Below are positions 12,371-23,603 of a DNA stretch of 64,000 bases, one piece after another. Each line of letters begins with the position of its first letter. The stretch's first letter is position 1. The notes beneath the pieces are model-generated. The model was not told the DNA's origin. It saw only the letters and a program-made list of their open reading frames with translations, and made no database searches. The translations under genes and the position numbers were made by a program. The stretch comes from Gnetum montanum (Eukaryota > Streptophyta > Gnetopsida > Gnetales > Gnetaceae), in the NCBI GenBank assembly GCA_015680685.1, contig MNCI01024166.1:65812-129811 (forward strand), given 5' to 3'.

Positions 12371-14096
12371 AACAACCCTTGTAGCATTGCATTGTTGCAG
12401 TTGAGTGGGTAGTTCACCTTACATTGGTGGAGCAAGTGGTAGCTATGTAACTGGGGGAGGAGTATGTGCAAGATAGGAGGAGGATAAGGATAGGAGATGG
12501 TATCCCTTCTTTCATGTGGAGAAGGAGTTCAATAGTAATCAAAAGGGTGGTAGTAAGGCTGAATATTAGAAATGTCACTGGTAGTAAGGCTGAATATTAG
12601 AAATGTGACTGGAAGAGTCATGTGGAAACATGGGTTTTTGAATGTGATAACCATATGGATGAGGTTGCCGGTAAGGGTATTATTGCCTTAGTGGTGTAAG
12701 AACCCATGATTATGGTTATTGCCATTATTGGTACTATTCATATGGTTGTGGTGGAGCTCCACTTGGATAATATGTTTGTTGCTAGTGGAATTGCCTAAGA
12801 TTACCTTAAGAATAAGGTAACCTTCTAGATGTTTGCCTTTGTGTAAGTTGTGGATGTAAGACATACACCCCAGACTCCTAAAGATGTGACATAATGAGGC
12901 AACATCCCTTATGATGTTCATACTAGCAGCCATCACATCGATGATCATCATCTGATTCACTATTTGCAACCTTTTCTATTATAGCAATTTTTCCCTTACC
13001 TTTGTAATATGCATGTTCAGCTTCTTTACGCCTCCTGTGCTCGTGATCACTACCTTGTTCTCGAGGCTCTTCAGTAATTTTGAGGACAACTTGAAATTGG
13101 CTATCCAAGGTGTCCCTTAACTAATAAACCTTGATCGTAAGTTTAGATTGAAATTGTTGAAGTGGCAAGGCTATCTTATGCATTCCATCATCAAATATGG
13201 ATTCGTCATCACTGTCACAAAATCAAACCTCCTGCTTGCGAATGAAAGGATCACAGTTGTACTCCTCTACACTTTCTCTTTTTCTAAGTTCATCCTCCTC
13301 TTTAGCTACCTACTCTACTAACCTTTTTACTTAATGGATAATTAGCTCTAACAATTACCCTTGGGCATAGACACCAAGGGTTTTCCTCATTTCATCATAA
13401 AGCCTATTTACAATGCAATGGAGTTGAGCTAATTGAGAACAACCATGGCCAAGGCATTTGTGCATCAAGACATAGTATCAACTAATGGTGACATCCAAGG
13501 GTTCATGTGCTCCTTATTTCCATCCTTGAATTTTCTTCCTTAAGTTGGACATCCATGAGTATGTTTGATACTTATCATTGAACATTTCAAGCATTGTACT
13601 TCATCATCTGATAGATTCTGGTTCTAAGGACCCATATCAATTCTCTGCTTCTTTGATGAGTGTCCTGAACAATAGCTTCAGTTTCTACCACTTGCACTCT
13701 ATGTTTTGCAAGCCACATGCATCTTGGAAAGCTTAAAAATGGTGCTACAAATCAAAGTTATATCCTCCTTCAAATCAAGGAATATAGTTCATGTGTAACC
13801 ATTTGATTCGACTGTCTTTCACATGCCTTGTTGAGATTCTAACTACTTCTATGATGTTAAACATACTTCAGGTAGCAAATAAAGACTCATCCAAGCCTTG
13901 ATCATGGTGCCTATGATGCCCTCTACGACCCCTTCGTTCATGGCAATGTGCTTCTCTTAAACATCTGCGTCCTTGATCTTGCTTGTCTCAACAATCCCCT
14001 TGATTACTGCAGTCCCATTAGTCATTGCGCTCATTTTGATCACCTCCATCATGATCTCACATTCTACAATCATAGTCAAATCTAGAAGAAGATGAT
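12371..14096 (-). pseudogene. A2 gag, C-terminal part
   Basis: Minus-strand gag from the B insertion site leftward. MDSQFQVVLKITEEPREQGS (13108 onward) matches the pre-knuckle segment of B (DSRFKTVLKTVEESRERDS). A basic stretch EHRRRKEAEH follows, then the knuckle at 12940-12899 reading CDGC, a stop, YEHHKGCC; this fits C-x2-C-x3-H-x4-C. The tail is rich in proline, histidine and asparagine. It contains several stops. The N-terminal part is on the far side of B at 21215-21876. Confidence 0.8.
12549..12610. repeat. 31-bp direct duplication in A2 gag
   Basis: Two adjacent 31-base copies beginning GGTAGTAAGGCTGAATATTA at 12549 and 12580 differ at one base near the end. Thirty-one is not a multiple of three, so the duplication itself shifts the frame of the gag tail. 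Confidence 0.9.
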
Positions 14097-14919
14097 TGAT
14101 GAGCCATGATATCGTGTACATGATATCGCATCTATGATATCGCGTCCGCCCCACGATATCGCATACGTGATATTGCAACCTGCCTTAATTTCTATAAATA
14201 AAAGGTGGCTTTCCTTGTTCTAGGCAGTTATACTTAGACCCTTAGCTAAACTCTTGCAGTTTTACCATTCTAGAGTTAGAATAATTTCCATGTGCCCACA
14301 GTAGGAGTCTTAAAGTGAACAGATCTTTATTCAAGCAAATTGTACCTGAACACACATTTTTGTACGGTAATAAAGACGTACTTTATGATAAACCTTGTAG
14401 CATGTGGATTAAGCTAAATAGTAATTAATTATTTTTGAATGTTTAAATTCTTTCTTAGTTAATTAATCTCTCTCTCAACCCTTGACTCTTGTAGTTAAGT
14501 ACACTCAATACGACTGCTTCAAGCATGTGTGTAGTACTTGGTAACCCAGTAATGAGTAGTGTTTGGTAATCCTAGCAGAATTGCACTAGTTTAAGATGTG
14601 TGCGGCAAGTGGAAATGGATACTAGTGTTAGGACAATTAGAACTTAGTTAGCGAATAGTTAATGAAAGTTAGTCACTTAGTTCTCCTTACCTTCCCTTAT
14701 TAGCATAAGACATTAAAAAGATAAAAGTTATAAAAATCATGTATCTCAAGCTTACTTAACCATACAACCATGATAATACAAGTAAGGGAAGATAATGATT
14801 GATTAACCCTGAGTGTTCCATTAGGGTGCGTAAGCACTTAGTCCTTGGAGTTCGACCGGATTGCACGTGAAATGCTTGTATGTGTATGGTTAAGTGTAGG
14901 GTTACCTCACCACTCATCA
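14097..14919 (+). repeat. B 5' LTR
   Basis: Starts TGATGAGCCATGATATCG and ends ACCTCACCACTCATCA. Five GATAT(C/T)G motifs lie at about 14107-14175, then TATAAATA at 14193-14200. It is 24 bp longer than its partner LTR mainly because the motif array has more copies. Confidence 0.9.
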
Positions 14920-14920
14920 T

Positions 14921-14938
14921 TGGCACCGTTGTTGGGGA
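14921..14938 (+). promoter_or_regulatory. B primer binding site (tRNA-Asp type)
   Basis: TGGCACCGTTGTTGGGGA, one base after the LTR, differs at two or three bases from the complement of the plant tRNA-Asp 3' end (TGGCGCCGTTGCCGGGGA). It would prime minus-strand DNA synthesis. Confidence 0.85.
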
Positions 14939-15058
14939 CTTAGTTTTTTGTGTGCTACGTAGAACATAGGAAATCATTCATATCATTGGGATGCTAGAAT
15001 GAACCCTTAGGGTTAATCAAGGAAAGATAAGATAATGGTAAATCACACACCGAACAAG

Positions 15059-17405
15059 ATGAAAATGTCTTCTTATTCACACAAGAGTACCTCACCGCCT
15101 AGGACTAACACAAGAGATAGTCGGCGGCATCATACACGTAACCAAGATCCGCTAGTTCCTCAATAGTTTTGGGTAGTATATACTCATCATGATGAGTATG
15201 TACCCGACTTTACCTTTATTCTCCATCAAGATGAACAACTGCGTTGGAGAGAATTGGAAGGTATCATAGTATTGCCTCCAGACTGATCAATCCCTAACAT
15301 GCTCCTTCATGCTCTCACACGAATAGGCATGCCGCTTTCATACACAGAATACGTTACATGCGATCATGACACAAGTTACTATCATCCCACATAAGTGCAA
15401 CGTCAACGGGACTTGCAACAAGAGAGTTACCATGCATCTTTGAAGGGTAAATGGCCCCATAACGCCCTGCATGTTTTAAGCAAAATTGGGGATGGAAAAC
15501 CAATTTCAACAGGTTCCCCACCAAATGATGTTCCCCCTCCTAACGATGGTTAGGAGGTGGTGTATCAGAACCTCCACTCCACAATTCACAACCCTAGTTC
15601 TAATCCCCACAAACACGAAGTGTTCAACGAGGGAACACAAACACATGATAAGGGTGGACATTCTAATTGTAATCATGATCAAGGCCAAGACCACTGAAGA
15701 GAAGGTAGAAAACACCGTCATGATGATGGTTCTCCTTCTTCTTCACCTTCATCGTCACATTCACCCTCTCCTTCGATGTCCGGACACAGTCATAAGGGAA
15801 CTAACCGTTAGGATAAAGGAAAACAGAGTGAAAAACATCGATGAGACAATTGAGAATGAGGACAAGGGCACTCTAGGAAAGCACGACATAGAAGAAGGGA
15901 GAGTAGGGAACCACGTAGACATCACAGACACTATGAATGAGATGACAACGAAGAACCCTTACTCGCAACTAGAAGCATGTTAGATATAACGGAGGCTATA
16001 AGAGTTCCAACAAGGCACCAAAAGGACAGTAGGATCAAGAGGTTAGACATGAACAATATCCCACGATTTGAAGGGGGATACAACGTTGATCCTCAAAACC
16101 ATTTACAAGAATTCCATGATGCATGTGCCTTGCAGAACATAGAAAACGAATGGCAACAACTAAAGTTGTTCCCAAGGATACTAGTGAGAGAAGTGGAAAG
16201 CTGGTACCGGTCCTTAGAACCAAAATCCATTTGGAGGTGGAGTATGATGTTAGAACTATTTAATGATAAGTACCAAAAGTACTCCTAACTATCTAAACTA
16301 CAAAAGAAAATCCAAGGATGGAAGCAAGGAAATCATGAACCCTTGGATGCTACCATGGGCCGCTATTACGCACTATTCCATTGTTGTCCTGGCCATGGTT
16401 ATTCATAGCGGGATCAACTACACCATCTTGTGGATGGACTTAGGCATGAAATAAGGAGAACCCTTGGAACATATGCCCAAGGGAGATTATCAGAGCTTAG
16501 GTCTCATCAGGTTCATAGATTTCTAGAGAAAGTAGCCATGGAAGAAGGGGAGCTACGTAAGAGGGAAAGTGCGAAAGAGTACAACCGAGATCCTTCCCTC
16601 TGAAAAAGAGGAGTGAGATTCTGTGAGGAGGAGGAAGAGTCACCACTCGAAGAGATGGTGAATAGGAAAACCTTTCCACTCCAAAAGCTAACAATAGAAG
16701 TATCGACAAAGGTAGACCATATGTGGGACTCCCTAGATAGTAGGTTCAAAACTGTTCTTAAAACTGTAGAGGAGTCTAGGGAGCGAGATAGTGACTATGA
16801 CAAAAAGAAAAAGAGAAAAATGGACAATGCACGTAGCAAAGGTAAGGGAAAATGGCCATCACTGAAGAGGTTGTGGATTCAAACACGGACAATGATGGTG
16901 GGTGTGAGATATGCTAATACGACCATCCTAAGGAATGTTGCCCAGTAATCTCACATCTACAAGAGTCTGGGATGTATGCACTCAGCCCACAACTTAACAA
17001 ACGGCAAGCACCCTAATGGTTACCTTATCCCCAAGGCAGTTCCACCAACCTTCAACATATTATCCAAGTGGAATGCCACCACAACATGTTGAGCAACACC
17101 AAAAATGGCAATGCCCATAGTCATGGGGGATGCCACCACCAAGGCAACAATACCCCTATCAGTAACTGAATCCATATGTCTACTACATTCAACAACCAAT
17201 CTCTCCACATGACTTTGTTGGTCACGTGACACCACAACATCATTACCAAGCTTAGGAGTATTATAGGACTCCTTCTCCTAGGGGAGATAACCCATAGGCA
17301 TACCATCCTCCAAATCCATCTGCAACTCTCACACCTATAGCTCCACTACCACCCACTCCAGCAATGCAAGGGGAACTCCCCACTTAACTATAGTAACACA
17401 ATGTT
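15059..17405 (+). pseudogene. B gag
   Basis: ATG codons at 15059 and 15065 open a frame reading MKMSSYSHKSTSPPR, matching A2 (MSSSHRSTSPPK). EYVPDFTFILHQDEQLRW and MPLSYTEYVTCDHDTSYYHP follow. The main gag core lies at 15977-16288 (RLDMNNIPRFEGGYNVDPQN, LKLFPRILVREVESWYRSLE). A second core block follows with frameshifts, then a lysine-rich segment and the zinc knuckle at 16902-16940, CEIC, stop, YDHPKECC. Stops and shifts break it into at least five pieces. Confidence 0.82.
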
Positions 17406-18235
17406 ATGAGGGCTATGAATCCTCAACCCGCAGTTGGTTCTGACAACCTTATGAAGAAAAGACCTTTCTTTAGAACCAATAGTCCGACCAAGCCCTCACA
17501 ACTACAAGCGATTGAACCTCTGAATGCCTCCCCATCAATTAAGGCTTCAGGGCTTCCTTCAAATCAAACACTGAGCTCAACGCATACGGTTATGTTAACA
17601 CACGCTGTTACTGACTAGATTAAGGTGGGCCACTTTCCTAGGAAATTCTTTGATCCTAGAAGCCCTCTAATCTATCTCCAAGTCATTGGGAATGAACCAT
17701 GTAAAGCTCTTCTAAACTTAGGTTCCAGAGTCAACTTAATATCACAAGAGATGTACAAAACTTGGAACCTACCTCCATTAAAGAAGAGGAATATTTGACT
17801 AAAGCTGGCTAACCAGTCCATCACTGTCCCCTTGGGACTTGTGGAGGACATCATTATCATTGTGTGTGGGTGGTCGTATCCAACTAATTTCCTAGTGATA
17901 TAAGTGAACAACGGTAAAGGGGACTTCCCAATAATAATGGGAAGAGCATGGCTAAGTACTATAGATGCACACCTAGGAATTCACGATCTTTCCCTGGAAA
18001 TATCTAAGGAAAACACTTTTGGGAAGATCAAGAAGAAGAAGGTTCCATGCATCACATACAGTGATACAGGGTGTGATGGCATGCAAGAATGTTCAGCATT
18101 GCCTGCATGCAACTGGTGTGCACAAGGAATTAACATACAAAAGTTCCTATATGTAGCAACCACACAAGAAGAAGACACCCAGTGGTTGATAGTTGATCAA
18201 GAAAGCAACTCACCAACATGCATGGAACTAACTTA
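17406..18235 (+). pseudogene. B aspartic protease region, active site changed
   Basis: A gag-protease linker (PSQLQAIEPLNASPSIKASG) leads to NEPCKALLNLGSRVNLIS near 17693-17745. A2 has DSG at the active site, here it reads NLG, so the catalytic Asp is lost. LVEDIIIIVCGWSYP and KGDFPIIMGRAWLSTIDAHL (17904 onward) are well preserved, and the frame ends at 18235 after SNSPTCMELT. No RT follows. The gene is inactive. Confidence 0.82.
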
Positions 18236-20410
18236 GGAAATAACTTGAGCTCACGTCGAAAGCATAGATGCACTGGAGCAAGAGTGTCGCCAACTTCCAA
18301 ACCTTAACCTAGGAAACATCAATTGGGGGAAGTTGGAAACTCCTAAAAATTCAGATAAAAATCTTAATAAGAGATTATTAGTCAATGTACAACGAGCCAA
18401 ACCCTTCCATGAACTTGGAACAACCAGTGCACATAATACCTCTGAGAAGGGACAACCTCCCTTATTATTTTGGATCTCCTCCTTTCAACTTAGTCATGGG
18501 GGAGATGGTAACCTTTGTTAATCATTTGAGGCCCTCAGTTCCTTTTTAAGTTTTTGTTTTACACATTTTTGTTTTACAAATTTCTTTAACTTTTCTTGTT
18601 TTTGTTTTGCAACATCGTTCATAATTTTTCGTTTCTTTGTGTGGTTGTATATTTTGTTAGGTTTTTCACCTAATAAGTGCTTCTAAGGGTGGTATGAATT
18701 GTATTCTATTGATTGCTAATGTTTGGTTTTTACTTTTGGGTTATAATGTTGATACTAAGGTATGGTTCTTTTGATATAGCAGGCAATGAGTCCATGTCGT
18801 CCATGCATCCATGAATTTCTATGGTCTCTCTTGGCTTGGAACTGTACAATCCATTTCTTTAAATAATAGAACTATTAACGAATTGGTAACTAGGCATTTC
18901 TCAAACTAAGGAAGGACTCAAGGATTGAAAAGGGTGTGACTTCAAGGGGATTTGATGCATTTTTGTGGGCCATTCTCTTGAGTTCTTGGATTTTTTCTTC
19001 TTGAGTTTTCCTTACCATTCCAACATTGCTCCATTATCGAGAAGCTGAGCTAATAAAAATAATAATTCTTTGCATGGTGTGGTTCTCACGCAAAAAACAA
19101 AAGAGAGAGAGTGAGTGAGAATTCAAAGCACACCCCTTAGACGAAATAATCATCTAGGCTACAAGAATTGGTTATGGAACTAAACAAACATGTTTCCTCT
19201 AAATAAGGCCCTTTCTTAGTTCCTACTTTCTCCTTTCTTGTTTCCTCAAAATGGTGGTGACTTTTTGGCGAAAGCATTCTTGTTACTTCAGGTGGATGGA
19301 TTAGTCAAGTGTATTAATGCGAAGTCACTAGATGTGGATTGTTTGAGGCTAGATTTGTAATGAGATCTACCAAGTCACATTAACCATAAATACACAAGGG
19401 GTTGTACACCACCTTGTTCTTGAGACTCCATTCCATTCTCTTCTCCTCATCATTCTTTCTCAGTTTTCCACCTCATTGTCGGTTGTATCAATAGTCTATA
19501 TTTTGGGTGATGCATTGTTTTCTTTTTGGTAAATTCTTGCAATTAAGACTTTAACTCTTGTTTCCGAATGACATTTTTAGAGCCTATAGACTCTTTGACT
19601 ATGGGTTTGTTAGGGCATAATGGGCATGAGCCTGCTGTGGGGAGGACCCACTGGCATCCCTATTTGGTGCATCAATTAACTTCTTTCCCTTAAACATTTT
19701 CGTAATCAACATTTATTTTGTTCATTTCCACCTCTAACATCCATTTTATTGGCATTGCCATTGTTTCTTTTTCTCCATCTTCCTTATTCCTTATCTTTTT
19801 TCATTCTATCACTACCAAAGGATCACTCTTAGTCATGGGGGCCCTAGTCCAATTTTTTCAATTTTCTCTTAACCCCTACACCTTGGGTAGTCACCAGTGT
19901 TATATCTTTAGAATCCGCATTAGCCATATCACAACTCATCCAATGGACCTTACACCGAGGCAAGGTATCAACTACATTGTAATTTATTTACCCTTCCTAA
20001 TATGATATTGTGTTGTGTGTGCAGATGGCAATCATACAACAATGAATTGGACCTATAGGGAACACTTAGAATGGACTGGTGCTAGAACAGTTATGCAAGG
20101 AATAGGATTGATGGCATGCTTATGGATGGCCAACGAAAATAGCAATCTTGGCATTGGTAGCAACAAACTTCTTCTTCTTCTTCTCTCTCTCTCTTTTCTT
20201 TTCTCTCTCAGCTGCAAAAGAAGGCTAGATGTCAAATGTATATAGTGTTCACTCTTGTGGTCATGAACACTAATATTGCCATGTATTGTAATGATGATCT
20301 ATTCACGTGTCACCCCATTCACCATTAGTTTCATTCAAGTCAATAATCCCATACCTTTCCAATATTTTGTAAGGAACTCAAAGATGAGTTTTCATTCAGT
20401 CATGGGAGTA
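18236..20410 (+). other. B noncoding spacer and 3' region
   Basis: After a short remnant ending FNLVMGEMVTF-like at an AGTCATGGGGGAGATGG block near 18492, there is about 1.9 kb with no frame. It contains the conserved TGTGGGGAGGACCCACTGG block near 19640, a second AGTCATGGGGGCC block near 19833, and an acceptor-like TTGTGTGTGCAG before ATGGC near 20024. A short frame after it encodes an LLLLLLSLSFLFSLS run from a CTT/CTC microsatellite. The PPT CATGGGAGTA (20401-20410) abuts the 3' LTR. Confidence 0.6.
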
Positions 20411-21209
20411 TGATGAGCCTCGATATCGTGTCTGCCCCATGATATCACGTACACGATATCGCTGCCTGCCTCACTTTCTATAAATAAGAGGCAGCTTTCC
20501 TTGTTCTAGGCAGTTAGACTTAAACCCTTAGCTAAACTCTTGCAGTTTTACCATTCCAAAGTTAGAATAATTTCCATGTGCCCGCAGTAGGAGTCTTAAA
20601 GTGAACGAATATTTATTCGAGCAAATTGTACCTGAACACACATTTGTGTGTGGCAATAAAGATGGACTTTATGATAAACCTTGCATCATGTGGATTAAGC
20701 TAAATAGTAATTAATTATTTTTGAATGCTTAAATGCTTTCCTAGTTAATTAATCTCTCTCTCAACCCTTGACTCTCCTAGTTAAGTACACTCAGTACGAC
20801 TGCTTCAAGCATGTGTGTAGCATTTGGTAACCCAGTAACGAGTAGCATTTGGTAATCCCAGCAGCATTTCACTAGTTCAAGATGTGTGCGGCAAGTGGGA
20901 ACAGATACTATTGTTAGGACAATTAGAACTTAGTTAGTGAATAGTTAATGAAAGTTAGTTACTTAGTTCTCCTTACCTTCCCCTATTAGCATAAGACATT
21001 AAAAAGATAAAAGTTATAAAAATCATGTACCTCAAGCTTACTTAACCATACAACCGTGATAATACAAGTAAGTTTGGGAAGACAACGATTGATTAACCCT
21101 AAGTGTTCCATTAGGGCATGTAAACACTTAGTCCTTGGAGTTTGACTGGATTGCACATGAAATGCTCGTATTCGTATGGTTGAGTGTAGGGATACCTCGC
21201 CACTCATCA
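20411..21209 (+). repeat. B 3' LTR
   Basis: Starts TGATGAGCCTCGATATCG, TATAAATA at 20479-20486, ends CTCGCCACTCATCA. Only three GATATC motifs remain, against five in the 5' copy. Confidence 0.9.
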
Positions 21210-21214
21210 ATGAT

Positions 21215-21876
21215 GATGACGAAGGGAAAGAGGAAGGAGAACCAGCATCATCACGATGTCTGCTACTACCTCTTTGGTGATCACGACCATGGTCATAATC
21301 TTACTTCTTGCCTACATCCTTGTCTTGACTTGCCCCTCCAGATCCTGCTTTGTCATTGGATCCTTTGTTACTAGAATTAGGATTGTAAACTATGAAGTGT
21401 AGATTCTAGTTTTGCCCTTCATCACCAAAGTCAAAAAGAGGAGCATCATTGAGTGGAAGATCCCTAGAGAAGGATTCTCCACTAGCTTATTGGTACAACA
21501 GGAATGGAAAATTGTTAAGTCCTTTTCCCTTCAAAAGTTCATAGTGCTACTCTAACTACCGATCTCATAGGCATTGTGCTTCAATGGGATGATAATCCTT
21601 GGTGTTGACATCTTTCACGATATATTCCCCATGGCAGTCTTGAAGACCACATCATGTAAGCATTTGATAAAGCAGTGCAAGAGCAAAACGATTAGGCAGT
21701 AACACAATGTTGTCCTCCATGTCATGCCACCACAACTGTTCATCCTGGTGTAGGATGAAGGTGAAGTTTGGCACATACTCATTAGGATGAGTATATGTAA
21801 TTCAGTACTGTTAAGGCTTTGATGGATGAGTGTTATCAGGCTTGGGAGGAGAAGTGCTCCTATGAGAAGAAGACAT
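21215..21876 (-). pseudogene. A2 gag, N-terminal part
   Basis: ATG at 21876-21874 on the minus strand begins MSSSHRSTSPPKPDN, then NEYVPNFTFILHQDEQLWW and GLQDCHGEYIVKDVNTKDYH. This is the start of A2 gag, separated from the rest (14096 and below) by B. A stop follows the first 20 codons. The start lies about 120 bases inside the PBS. Confidence 0.8.
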
Positions 21877-21994
21877 TGTCAGTTAGTAAAAAAAAAATCA
21901 CAGTGTGCTCTGAGAATTTGTTGTAGTAAGGTTCATTCCAATGATTTAAATACGTTTCATTAGGTCCTAGATAGTGCACAAAACAACAAAAAGG

Positions 21995-22012
21995 TCCCCA
22001 GCAATGATGCCA
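21995..22012 (-). promoter_or_regulatory. A2 primer binding site
   Basis: Minus strand TGGCATCATTGCTGGGGA, one base after the LTR end; a decayed tRNA-Asp-type PBS. Confidence 0.8.
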
Positions 22013-22013
22013 A

Positions 22014-22627
22014 TGATGAGCGGCAAGGTATCCCTACACTCAACCATACAAATTACTAAGGTGTTATGCATGATCTGGTCAAATTCCATGGACTTATAGT
22101 TATCTTATACACTAGTTCCTCTAGGAAGTGAAACAACACTAAGAACGTTCATTGTCTTCCCAACTACACTTGTGAGTTTCAAGGGTATGGTTTAAGTGTA
22201 ATTGAGGTATATGAATTTTTTTTCATTTTTATATTTTATGGATGTAATTGCCTACAACAAGAATAAGAGTAGAGTAGATTAAAAACTAATGTCTATTATC
22301 TATCTAGCCTAACACAAGTAACTACCCCACTTTCTTGAACACATATTGCACTACTTTCCTACCAAATGTTAAGAATTTCTAGGTTACCAAGTACTATATG
22401 AATGCTTGAAGTGGTTGTTCTTGTGTTCATTAATTGTTGAAAATAAATTATTTAATCAAATGCATTAAAGTAAATAAAATAAAATAAAATGCAACAAGGA
22501 AAATATTAAGCTATTCTCAGTGCTACAAGGATTGTCAAAAGAGTTCATTTTATTCCCATCACATTATTGTTCTTAGGTACATCAATGCTCAAAAAAGAAC
22601 CATACACACTTTAGACTTCTTCTACAG
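22014..22627 (-). repeat. A2 5' LTR, 3' portion (614 bp)
   Basis: Begins at the LTR 3' end (TGATGAGCGGCAAGG on the plus strand) and aligns with 5831-6444 of the A2 3' LTR until ACTTCTTCTACAG, where C is inserted. The final tacag is the C target duplication. The LTR resumes at 31267. Confidence 0.9.
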
Positions 22628-23462
22628 TGATACGCGATATCGCGTCTGCCGTGATATCGCATCCCTTGTGATATCGCATACGCGATATCGTGTCTTCCCC
22701 TGCGATATCGCATACGCAATATCGCTGTCCATCACCATGTCTATAAATAAGAGGCAGCTCTCCCTTGTTTCACAACATAGAGTTAGATTGTAGCTAAACT
22801 CTGGCAGTTTGATCCCTCTAGAGATAGATTATTTTCTAGTGTCTTCCCGCAATGTGGTGAATGTAATTTTACAGCATCCTTTATTCGAGTGTGATGTACT
22901 TGGACATGCACATGACCAACAATAAAGATCAAGATTACTTCATCATTGCAGCATTCACTTTGTTTATTTATTTATTTAATTATTATTTACTACTTTCCTA
23001 ATTATTCTCTCTCACCCTTAAACTCGCGGAATGAGTATGACTTGATTACAAGCATTTAAGTGTGACTACTTGGTAATATAGTAGTGTACCTAGGATCTGC
23101 GCTTGGTAATCCCAGTGGTAGTCGTGCATGAGTCCAAGATGTGTACGGATGATCAAGGAATGGATGCTCATCGCACTTAGGCTAGATTAGATTCTTTTAC
23201 TCTTTTTCTCCTAGCTTAGTTAACATTACTTTCTATTGCCTTCAAGAGTAGCATTAGATTAGAGAACCACATCATACACCCCACTCTGGACTAAACCATA
23301 CATGACAAATATAATACTAGTCCATGTGGGAAGACAGTGAACTGTTACCTAAGGCTAACTGTCTAGGTGCCACAACTAGTCCATCTACGGAGTTTGACCA
23401 GATCGCGCATGAGAATGCTCATATTCATATGGTTAAGTGTAGGGGTACCTCGCCACTCATCA
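22628..23462 (+). repeat. C 5' LTR
   Basis: Begins TGATACGCGATATCGCG, with six (G/A)ATATCG motifs between 22633 and 22725, TATAAATA at 22742-22749, and end ACCTCGCCACTCATCA. Its second half has the conserved stretch TGGTAATCCCAGTGGTAGTC. Confidence 0.92.
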
Positions 23463-23463
23463 T

Positions 23464-23481
23464 AGGCGCAATTGCCAGGGA
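23464..23481 (+). promoter_or_regulatory. C primer binding site
   Basis: AGGCGCAATTGCCAGGGA beside the LTR; matches the tRNA-Asp complement at most positions. Confidence 0.75.
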
Positions 23482-23603
23482 AGGTGCTAGTTATCTAGAT
23501 TAGTTATATCATACAAGGTCACTGTAAAGGACTTAACAATATATCTTTTAGAAAGAAATAATTATAAAAAGTCACATGTAAATTCACACACAACTTCACA
23601 ACC

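Larger units (their letters stand above)
14097..21209 (+). mobile_element. B: gag-protease LTR retrotransposon without RT or integrase
   Basis: Plus-strand element with LTRs 14097-14919 and 20411-21209 and the duplication atgat at 14092-14096 and 21210-21214. PBS, gag and protease are present, but the sequence passes from the protease tail at about 18235 directly to the conserved noncoding spacer, so RT, RNase H and integrase are missing. It is inserted in A2 gag in opposite orientation. Gag resembles A2 and E more than C and D (for example MLELFNDKYQ and HKSTSPPR-type N-terminus), so it looks like a deletion derivative of an A2/E-type element. Confidence 0.92.

Noticed and set aside
15486-15983. 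165-codon plus-strand frame with Met/His-rich content in B
   Set aside because: It is gag in a shifted frame; the homologous frame in A2 and E is different.
20015-20245. 76-codon plus-strand frame in B with an LLLLLL run as a small membrane protein
   Set aside because: The leucine run is a CTT/CTC microsatellite and the A2 counterpart does not keep the frame.
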